Positions 32,072 to 40,200 of a stretch of DNA of 41,541 nt are shown in pieces. The notes beneath the pieces are model-generated. The model saw nothing but the letters and a program-made list of their open reading frames with translations. It made no database searches and was not told the DNA's origin. The stretch spans positions 1 to 41,541 of the forward strand of contig CAZWRV010000052.1 in NCBI GenBank assembly GCA_964636325.1. Direction: 5' to 3'. The position numbers were made by a program, and so were the translations under genes. This stretch comes from CAZWRV01 sp964636325 (GTDB lineage: Bacteria > Verrucomicrobiota > Lentisphaeria > Victivallales > GWF2-50-93). Position 1 is the stretch's first letter; each line of letters starts with the position of its first letter.

Positions 32072-34645
32072 ATGAGCACATGCAAGAACAGGCACGGCGG
32101 CGACATGGAATATTTCCGCCGGATATCAGGGCGCGGAGCCGATGAGATACTGGACTTCAGCGTCAACGTCAATCCCGAGGGGATGCCGGACTTCCTGCGG
32201 GCTGCGGTACTGAGGAACATGGATGCGGTAAGCGCCTATCCGGAACCTTTCGCGGAAAGCGCCGTGAAGGCCGCCGCCGCATTCCATGGAATTCAGGAAG
32301 GCATGGTCGTCTTCGGGAACGGCTCGAACCAAATCATACATGCGATCCCACGCGCCCTGGGGATTTCGAATGCCGTCATCTTCGAGCCCGGATTCAGCGA
32401 ATACGAGAAGGCATGCCGCCTCGCCGGGATAGAATGCCATTTCATCGTCGGCGCCGAGAAGAACAACTTCCTCCCTGCACTGAAAATACTCCCTGCACTA
32501 AAGCCGGGCACCGCCGTCTTTGTCGCGAATCCAGGCAATCCTTCAGGCTCTGCGCTCAAAGGCTGCGAGATAGTCTCGGCAGCCCGTAAACATGCCGATG
32601 CGCTTTTCGTCGTAGACGAAGCCTTCGTCGAATACGCCCTGCCGGAGACGGCGGTTCCCCTGAAAAAGCTTCCCGGCAACATCATCGTCCTGCGCTCCCT
32701 GACCAAGTTCTACGGGATGGCCGGCCTAAGGGCCGGATACGCGGTCGGATCGGAACGGAATATTGCCGCGATAAGGAAGTTCATCCCTGAATGGTCTTTG
32801 AACACCTTCGCCTCCGCGGTCGTCTGCGAGATATTCGTGCAGGGCCGCGAATTCCGCAGGAAGACTTTCCAGCTCAACGAGGAGCGGCGCGCGAAGTTCG
32901 CGGATTTCCTGTCCGCGCTTCCACATGTGAAGGTGTTCCCGTCGAAGTCGAACTATCTTCTGATACGCGTCAGAAGAAATGCCGGCGGCCTGGCCGAAAA
33001 GCTTCTGCGCGGATACGGCATCGCCGTCCGCGACTGTTCCAACTTCCGCGGCCTGGAGTCCGGCGGATTCTTCAGAGTCGCGGTGCGCGGAGACGAGGAC
33101 AACGCACGTCTTGCCAACGCCCTTGGAGAAGTCCTGGGGAAAAAAACCGGAGCCTTCCATGTCCCGGCAAGACACAAGCCCTCGCTGATGTTCCAGGGCA
33201 CAAGCTCGAACGCGGGCAAAAGCATCCTGACGGCCGCCTTCTGCCGGATACTCCTCGACGACGGCTACCGCGTCGCCCCTTTCAAGGCGCAAAACATGGC
33301 GTTGAACTCCTATGTGACGCTCGGGGGCGGCGAGATCGGCAGGGCCCAGGCCGTCCAGGCCCAGGCGTGCAGAATCGAACCGGATCCGAGGGTCAACCCG
33401 ATACTGCTCAAGCCAAACACGGACACCGGCTGCCAGGTCGTCGTCATGGGCAAGGCCCTCCGAAACATGAACGTCGCCGAATATTTCCGCTACAAGAAGG
33501 ATGTGTTCAGGACGGTGACGGCCGCCTACGACTCGCTGGAGAAGGAGTTCGACGCCGTCGTGCTCGAGGGCGCGGGCAGCCCCGGCGAAATAAACCTCAA
33601 GGACGGCGACATCGTCAACATGCGGATGGCGCGCCACGCCGGAAGCCCGGTCCTCCTCGTCGGAGACATAGACCGCGGCGGCGTCTACGCCTCATTCATC
33701 GGAACGGTCGACACCTTCGAGCCGTGGGAGCGGAAACTGCTCGCAGGCTTCATCGTCAACAAGTTCCGGGGCGACGCGTCACTGCTGAAGCCGGCACATG
33801 ACTACGTCCATAACTGCACAGGCAAGTCCGTCCTCGGCGTCATCCCCTACATACACGACATCGGCATCCCCGAGGAGGACATGGCCCGCATTCCGTTCGA
33901 GGACATCTCGGCGAAGGAGAAGCCCTGCCTCGACGCCGCACTGATCGTGCTGCGGCACACGTCTAATTTCACTGATTTCGCCCCTCTCGCCATCGAACCG
34001 GACGTCAACGTTCGGCTCGTCCGGAAGGCATCGGACTTTGGCAGACCCGACATCATAATCATCCCCGGTTCGAAGAACGTGATCGGCGATCTGAAGAAGC
34101 TGTCGGAAGAGGGTCTTGCGGAGAAGATCGTCGCACGACACCGCGAAGGAGCCTGGCTCGTCGGAGTCTGCGGCGGCCTCCAAATCTGCGGCCGCATGAT
34201 CGAAGATCCCCACGGGATCGAGTCATCACGGAAATCCGCTCCCGGCCTCGGCCTCATCAACCTGCACACCCGCCTCGAGCCAGACAAGACGCTCTTCCGC
34301 GCCGAAAACGTCTCCACCCCCTTCAACATTCAGATTTCAGGCTACGAGATCCACCACGGCCGCACCCGTGCCGCGGAAGGTGTGCGGGAGATCATGCGAC
34401 GGTCCGATGGCACCGCAGTCGGTTTCGCCGCGGAAAAGGTGTGGACCACATACCTCCACGGCGTCTTCGACGACGACGAATTCCGCCGACGCTTCATCGA
34501 CATGGTCCGCGAAGACCGGGGAATGCCGGGGTTAGGATCCGTAAAGGCCGTCTACAGCACCGAGAACGCCATCAGAAAGCTCGCCGAAACCGTCAGGGAA
34601 AACGTCGATCTGAGGCAAATCTACCGGAAAATGGGCTTTAAGTGA
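32072..34645 (+). CDS. cobQ: Fused CobD/CobC-like aminotransferase and CobQ cobyric acid synthase
   Basis: An 857-aa fusion. Residues ~1-350 are a fold-type I PLP enzyme like L-threonine-O-3-phosphate decarboxylase (LDFSVNVNPEGMP, ANPGNPSGS, VVDEAFVEY, PLP Lys212 in SLTKFYGMAGLRAGY), which makes the aminopropanol arm of cobalamin. Residues ~367-857 are CobQ: a P-loop-like MFQGTSSNAGKS, the amidotransferase domain GEIGRAQAVQAQAC, and a class I glutaminase with Cys700 (GVCGGLQICG) and the IHHG and YLHGVFD histidines. The CobQ half amidates side chains of adenosyl-cobyrinate to give cobyric acid, the substrate onto which aminopropanol is then loaded, so the fusion joins two late steps. No other cob gene is in the window and I see no cobalamin riboswitch upstream. 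AGGA nine nt upstream supports the start. A short internal duplication encodes PALKILPALK (~135-144). Confidence 0.9.
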   Translation: MSTCKNRHGGDMEYFRRISGRGADEILDFSVNVNPEGMPDFLRAAVLRNMDAVSAYPEPFAESAVKAAAAFHGIQEGMVVFGNGSNQIIHAIPRALGISNAVIFEPGFSEYEKACRLAGIECHFIVGAEKNNFLPALKILPALKPGTAVFVANPGNPSGSALKGCEIVSAARKHADALFVVDEAFVEYALPETAVPLKKLPGNIIVLRSLTKFYGMAGLRAGYAVGSERNIAAIRKFIPEWSLNTFASAVVCEIFVQGREFRRKTFQLNEERRAKFADFLSALPHVKVFPSKSNYLLIRVRRNAGGLAEKLLRGYGIAVRDCSNFRGLESGGFFRVAVRGDEDNARLANALGEVLGKKTGAFHVPARHKPSLMFQGTSSNAGKSILTAAFCRILLDDGYRVAPFKAQNMALNSYVTLGGGEIGRAQAVQAQACRIEPDPRVNPILLKPNTDTGCQVVVMGKALRNMNVAEYFRYKKDVFRTVTAAYDSLEKEFDAVVLEGAGSPGEINLKDGDIVNMRMARHAGSPVLLVGDIDRGGVYASFIGTVDTFEPWERKLLAGFIVNKFRGDASLLKPAHDYVHNCTGKSVLGVIPYIHDIGIPEEDMARIPFEDISAKEKPCLDAALIVLRHTSNFTDFAPLAIEPDVNVRLVRKASDFGRPDIIIIPGSKNVIGDLKKLSEEGLAEKIVARHREGAWLVGVCGGLQICGRMIEDPHGIESSRKSAPGLGLINLHTRLEPDKTLFRAENVSTPFNIQISGYEIHHGRTRAAEGVREIMRRSDGTAVGFAAEKVWTTYLHGVFDDDEFRRRFIDMVREDRGMPGLGSVKAVYSTENAIRKLAETVRENVDLRQIYRKMGFK

Positions 34646-34689
34646 TCATCGAGCCACTGCCTCAGGATGACGAGCGGATGGATGACTAG

Positions 34690-34965
34690 ATATACTCCTT
34701 TAGGCTGAAAAATTTACATTTTTATTGCGGAGATTTCAGGAATTGCTCCTTATTCTGAGAGGCCGCCGATACCGAGGAATCGAAGGCTCTCGAAGGGCGC
34801 GGAGCAAAACCGAAAGGCCGCAACCGCATTGCGGCGAGCATCTTTGGGCCGTATCTTTCCGTTCCTTCCTCGGACGACATTCATGTCGCCCCTCGGTCGG
34901 AACGATAAAATCCAATCCCAAATCTTGCCCGTCAAAATGTAAATTATCACGCTAAATGAGTATAT
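34690..34965. mobile_element. 276-bp MITE with TATACTCC terminal inverted repeats
   Basis: The left end (34690-34723) begins ATATACTCCTTTAGGCTG and the right end (34932-34965) is its imperfect reverse complement ending GCTAAATGAGTATAT; about 26 of 34 positions match. The ends can be read as TA target duplications next to TACTCC, as in MITEs mobilised by IS630/Tc1-type transposases. The interior shows no credible gene, though it contains short inverted segments (TTGCGG near 34726 and CCGCAA near 34819). Confidence 0.7.
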
Positions 34966-35146
34966 TCCTACAGGCTTCGGCATCGAACATGAAGAGGAGG
35001 TCGGGGCGGAGCATCTCGGCCTTAAATGGAAGAAAGAATGGTTCCCGCCGAGGGCAGAGCATTAACCTATAGCGATTTTCAAACTAGGATCTGTCTCGCA
35101 TGAGTCGACGATCCTATTGTATAGTCCTGGCTTGACGTTCATCTAT
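34966..35146. other. Gap between MITE and glycosidase gene, no intact gene
   Basis: The only coding-like trace is on the minus strand near 34969-35046, where a short frame reads AEMLRPDLLFMFDAEACR. It weakly resembles the LRPDLFCFC segment of the Gfo/Idh protein at 30737-31804 and ends near the MITE terminus. It is too short to call. The remainder has no clear hairpin or gene. Confidence 0.3.
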
Positions 35147-36943
35147 TCACCCACCGTTTAGCCGTCTGAGCGATCTGCGGCTGAGGGGGCAGACGGCCAT
35201 TTCGGCGTTATGGGCATGGAAGATTTCGACGAGTTCCTCGAGCATCTTGTCCATCGCGGCGGTCATGCGTCCGCCGGATCTGGCGATCTCGGCATCTATG
35301 CTTGCGCGGAGGAAGAGGATGCGCCAGCGCCAGGATTTCCTGGCAGACTTGGACATGCGCAGGTCGATGCTCCGCATTTTTTTCTCGCATTCCTCTGCTC
35401 CTGCCGTCCTGTCGGCATTGAACGCCACGAGGCAGGATTCCCCTCCGCCCTTAGGATACAGCTTTTGCTTGAGCTCCTTCCCAGACGGCAGCTTCGCCGG
35501 AGAGTGATGGTGCTGCCTTTCCATCTGGAGTATGGCTGAGGTTAGTTCGTCCGCCAATGCCGGCGACGCTATCGCCGAGGCATATTCGCGGATCGTATCC
35601 TCAGCGTCCCTTCCGCACCAATAATGCTGCAGCGAAACGGCCTTGTTCAAGTCGTCGAAGATTCCTTCGGAGTATGGAAAGCCGCCTGAAAGACGGGCGC
35701 CCGCCTGGTTCCAGATGTGCTGGATGTGCTTTGGCAGCGGATTCGCGCCGTATCCGCCCCAGGGGAACATCGCATACATGCTGATCTCCGGGAAGTTGAG
35801 CATTGGCAGGCCGCCGGGTACGCCGCGCTTCAGCGGAAATTCGGGGAACTTGTCCCCGCTGTCGTCGACCATGAGATAGTCGGCGAATACGGGCTTCTTT
35901 TTTCCGATCTCCTTTGCGAAACGCTCCCATTCGCCGTGGACGAAATGATCGAAATACCATGTGGACAGTATGACTTTGGCATCGGGCATGATGCTTTTTA
36001 CCACTTCGGCATACGGCTTCGCGACCTTGAGGAAGCCGTTTCCACCCCACGGCGTACATTTCGAACAGGTGCATCCGCCCTGGTCGTAGGGCCAGTTCCA
36101 GACGTAGCCGATGTCAAGCCCGGCGAAAGCTTCAAGCATCTCTCTGCGATCCTTGAGTATCTGCTCCAAGCCGCCCGGCTTGTTGGGGCAGATTTCGACG
36201 TGGTAGTGGCCGCCTGGGGCCGCGAAATAGCCGTCGTGGCCGGCTGTCCAGTCGGCGCGCATCTCCTCGGGGCTGTTCGCGTAGCCCTCGTTGCCGAGCG
36301 CCGTCAACGCTCCCGTTATTCCGACGGCGTTCGCGGCCGTAAGTATCGCCCTGAGGCGCTTGATCATCTTCTGCGCGGCGGGATCTTTTATCCCGTTGAA
36401 GTGATGCATGTCGTACCAGACGGCCAACGTATTGCAGCCCCAGAGCGCAAGCTCTTCGACATACTGTTCTATCTTCCGGATCGGCGCGTCATGGTAGAAA
36501 TTGTGGAAGTGCGATGCGAAATAGATGCCTCGCACCTGGCATTTTGGGAGGGAGACGCCTGTCCAGGGGCTGTGGCGGAAATCATCGGCCGATTTTCCGA
36601 ACGAACATCCGCGCAGATATTTGCCGACGCCGTAGAGAAGCCCGCGTTCATCGTTGCCGGTGATCCGCTTCGGCAGCTTGACGCCGTCTCCCTCGATCCG
36701 GAAACCATCTTTCCCTATACCCGAGCAAATCTCGAGGATCAAATCCGGACGTCGGGAAGTTGTTGCCGATTCCTTCCGAGACCTGCCGGAACCTGCCGGA
36801 ACCTTTCGATTATCCGGCTGTGGTTCAAGCTCGACGACCTTGCGGACTCCACGGGCGGCGAGTTCGCGCTTCAGAATCTCCACAGTCTTTTCCACAAGCG
36901 GTGTCCGCTTCGGCTCGATCCGGATTGTCATCAGCTTTGGCAT
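35147..36943 (-). CDS. GH20/DUF4838-like putative glycosidase
   Basis: A 598-aa protein without a signal peptide. The N-terminal ~130 residues resemble the alpha/beta domain that precedes GH20 and GH67/GH115 barrels (PDLILEICSG, GNDERGLLYGVGKYLRG). A barrel follows from VRGIYFASHFHNFYHDAP, with NTLAVWYDMHHFNG, YVWNWPYDQGGCTCSKCTPWG and DYLMVDDSGD. The CxCxxC group after the WPYDQGG strand is typical of DUF4838-type glycosidases of PVC bacteria; catalytic residues are not certain. A C-terminal helical region (~440-590) is likely. The start at 36943 has GGAG about 9 nt upstream on the minus strand. Codons near residues 47-54 come from a 10-nt tandem (CTGCCGGAAC at 36783-36802), a low-complexity insertion between the N-terminal strands. 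It may be transcribed with the larger gene at 37236-41342 if the intervening repeat does not terminate. Confidence 0.65.
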   Translation of the reverse strand: MPKLMTIRIEPKRTPLVEKTVEILKRELAARGVRKVVELEPQPDNRKVPAGSGRSRKESATTSRRPDLILEICSGIGKDGFRIEGDGVKLPKRITGNDERGLLYGVGKYLRGCSFGKSADDFRHSPWTGVSLPKCQVRGIYFASHFHNFYHDAPIRKIEQYVEELALWGCNTLAVWYDMHHFNGIKDPAAQKMIKRLRAILTAANAVGITGALTALGNEGYANSPEEMRADWTAGHDGYFAAPGGHYHVEICPNKPGGLEQILKDRREMLEAFAGLDIGYVWNWPYDQGGCTCSKCTPWGGNGFLKVAKPYAEVVKSIMPDAKVILSTWYFDHFVHGEWERFAKEIGKKKPVFADYLMVDDSGDKFPEFPLKRGVPGGLPMLNFPEISMYAMFPWGGYGANPLPKHIQHIWNQAGARLSGGFPYSEGIFDDLNKAVSLQHYWCGRDAEDTIREYASAIASPALADELTSAILQMERQHHHSPAKLPSGKELKQKLYPKGGGESCLVAFNADRTAGAEECEKKMRSIDLRMSKSARKSWRWRILFLRASIDAEIARSGGRMTAAMDKMLEELVEIFHAHNAEMAVCPLSRRSLRRLNGG

Positions 36944-37050
36944 AGTTTAAAGCTCCAGAGGTTTGGTCTATTATCCTGCGCATGGTGGAAATAGAATATA
37001 TTGAGCCAATTTCAAAACTCAAAGCCGATGAGGGGGCGTTCCGACTTTCC

Positions 37051-37240
37051 CCCGCAGGGAAAAGCTTAGTCCCTTACGGCGCGACTTGGAAAACGTTTTT
37101 TCCAAAAGTAGTTTGCGCGCGCCGCGCGCAAGCAACATAACACAGCATTACTCGTATGCAGAGTTTGCCCTTTGCGCGCGGCGCGCGCAAGCTACCTGCG
37201 CGCCGTAAGGGCGCCTTTTTCCCGCAGGGAAAAGCTTAGT
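37051..37240. repeat. Compound palindromic repeat supplying the stop of the large CBM9-like gene
   Basis: Direct repeats CCCGCAGGGAAAAGCTTAGT at 37051-37070 and 37221-37240 flank inverted repeats CCCTTACGGCGCG (37071-37083) and its exact complement (37199-37211). Inside are an 8-bp TTGGAAAA/TTTTCCAA stem (37086-37105) and two 19-nt palindromes of TTGCGCGCG arms (37113-37131, 37172-37190), the second with G for C at the centre. The minus-strand gene ends at the TAA within the right direct repeat. The 292-nt gap 36944-37235 contains nothing else. Confidence 0.88.
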
Positions 37241-40200
37241 ACCTTCGAATGACTACAATCCTTCCTTTGCCGGGCGGAACGGCCTTGAGAGTCAAGATCT
37301 GTCCGTAAAAGTCCAGAACTGGCGGCGGCGCCTTGTCTTCCGCGAAAAGCTGGCGGAGGCCGATGAAATCCTGCCATGGCAGCTTCGGTGCCAGATTGAT
37401 TTTCGCGAGGTCAAGGTGTATTTCGGCGTTCTTCGCCGCCTTCTCGTCGCTGTTGCAGACCGCCAGCATAAGACGGTCCGGCAGCTGCCAGGCTGCCGTC
37501 TGGATTGCAGGATCGGAGCAGTCAATGCCAGGTGCCTGGCCTGCGGAGAAGAACCTTGTGTCCTGACGGACAAAGCCATGGCTTCTTGCGGCCTCAACCA
37601 CTTTAGCATCCGCGGCCCACGCGGGCAACTGACCGGCAAGTGCCGTCTGCGCATCTGCGGACGTGGCGCCAACGCCGATGAAGCGTCCGCGGTGCGCGCC
37701 AAGCCCTTTTATCGACAGATATCCCGCCGCCGCATCGAATACTGCGGCTTCACCCATCTCGCTGCGGATGCCTTCAATTTCCTTTACGCCGAGGAAGAAG
37801 TCGCGTGAAAGATCGCGCATTTCCAGGAGTTTTTCCGACAGGCCGAGTCCGGCAAGGTCGAGCTTGCATTCGACATTCTTTGCGGCGCGGCGGTTGTAGT
37901 TGAAGACACCCAGGAGGATGCGGCCGTCGGCCTCTCCCGGAATCCGCCACAGCGAGACAAGAATCTCCGGATCTGCGCATTTCACAAAATTGTTGCGCCA
38001 GTACGGCACGTAGACGACATCGGCGCCGTTCAGTCCCCAGTCGAGGATGTCCTGCGGCATGCGTGTCAAGTGGGAGTAGTCCAGGTAGGGGTTGATCCAG
38101 GAGTCATGGAGCCATGCATATTCGGCATGACGCGTCTTGGCGGCGATCCGCTTCTTGGCATCGCCGCTTGAAAAATTGCTCATCCAGCAGATGCCGACGC
38201 CCCAGTTGTGCGGCACCGACATGGCGCGCATCCGCTCCTTCGGATAGTAGTCGACCCAGTCCATGTCTGAAACATCGATGTTCCAGTCGCGCTCGCCGTC
38301 CAGAACGGCGTCAATCCACGGGATGGCCGGAAAGATATAGGCCTGTGTTGAGTGACAGCCCACCGCGCCGGGGTTAAGCCCATGCTTGTCCTGGACTGCC
38401 CAGAGGCGCTGGAAAAAGCGGCGGCAGTTCATGGTGTTGTAACCCGGCTGCCATCGTCCGTCCGGGAGCTGATAGCTCAGGCCCGACAGCGGAGACGGGA
38501 AGAGGATGGGAAATGACAAGTCCCAATAGGTGGAGACCACGCCGCCCTCCCCGAATGCGCGGTCTAGCAGATACATCGCGTAGTCGGTGTAGCTGGGGTT
38601 CCACGTGTCATTTCCATTCGGATACCATTCGTCGCCGAAATATTTGAAGAGGCTGTCCTCCATAGACTTGTGCCCCCAGCCGATAAGCTGGAACGACATG
38701 TGCTGCAGCGAGACCCCACTCCGGGCACCATAAAGGTCGAAGGGGCGCCGCTGGCGCACGATCTGGTCGGCACCGGGCTCCCAAAGGATCTTCTCCTTCA
38801 GCGCCTCGGTGCCGTCCGCCTGCTTTTCCTTCACTATTTCTACGATGCCCCGGGTCTTCTGCTCGTGCCAGAGCCTGCTCCATTTTTCCGGATCCGGGTC
38901 TTCCGGATTGATCCAGTTGCAGGTGCTTGTGGCGTACTTGCCGCCGGTCTTGGGATTGGTGCGGACGCCGCGATGCGGCTGGACAAAGGTGCCGTCGTCG
39001 GTTGCCGCGATCATGCGCCAGCCCTTTGGCAGCGGCTTGAACGGGGAGGCGTTCCAGGTGAAGTTAATCGTGTGCGGCCCGGCGAGCCCGACCGGGCTGC
39101 CTATGATATTGTTTCGGAGGACGACACAGGTGTCAGGTGCCAGGTGTCGGGTGTCGGGAGCTTTGTCTTCAGTCTTTCCTGGCACCTGAACACTGACACC
39201 AGAAACCTTTTCCCGGACAACTTCATGTGCCGGCACGTCGTCATCAGGGAACCAGCCCTTGTCGCTGTCGGCCCACCATTGGAAGCCGCGGCGATCCCCC
39301 CCGAGCCACACATGAGGATAGAAGGAACCTATCTTCATATGCGCTCCGGGACGTCCGGTGTCGAACGTGGACCATAGCCTCCCCTGCTTGTCGCCCGGAA
39401 GCACTGTTGCGGTCATGGCGGCGAAGTTCGCGCCCGGCCCGACGCTTACAAGGCATTCGGCCACGTCGTTCGCGACGGGAAATTCAATACGGAGTGCATC
39501 GATCTTCACCGGCTTGCCGTCCTTGGGCTCATAGGTCAGATCCACCGAAACCATGCCGTCCTGCTCGAGCCAACCGACTGCGGAGAAGGCAAGCCCTTCG
39601 CCTTCGGCCTTTCCTTCGAAGCGTATGCGCCAGTCCTTCTGATCTGTTATCGTCGGCTTGCCTGCAGTGATGGCCGTCTCCTTCCCGCCGACCGTCACGA
39701 CTATGCGCGCCGGCGCGGCCATGACATTTCCACCCTGTGACTTGACAAGCACCGGCAGACCGAGGGCGTCGAAGGCGTATTTCCGGCCCCAGAGGGAGAA
39801 AGTGGGATCCGGCCGATCCGACTGATCGGACTGATCCGACCGATCTCTGGAGAGCGCCTTGATCGGGGCGAACGGAGGCAGCACCCGCTCGCTGTTTCCC
39901 GGATCCTTTCCCCACCAGCGGGAGAACGCCCTGGCCTCGTCCATCTTCACGAACGAAGCGGAGCGGGGTCCGAACGTCCTGCCGTCCTTGAGGATGATCG
40001 AGCCTGACACCTCATAGCTTCCAGGCTGCACATCCGCAAGAGGTATGACCTCGCCGAAGACCCAGGCTATGGCACGAGTGATATCGCCGGACGCAATTAG
40101 CTTCCCCGTCTCCTTGTGCCTGACTTCGTAGCGCAGGGAAATGGTCGCATCGGGCTCGGGCAGGAAATAACTGTCTGCGCGTACCTCCAGCAGGCTGCGC

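Noticed and set aside
34969..35046. Decayed Gfo/Idh/MocA gene on the minus strand
   Set aside because: About 18 residues resemble the live gene weakly, and a sulfatase-like or chance match is as likely. It is too short to annotate.
35717..36994. A 425-codon plus-strand frame opposite the GH20/DUF4838-like gene
   Set aside because: The minus-strand frame has the CxCxxC group, barrel motifs and a ribosome site. The plus-strand frame shows no recognisable motif.
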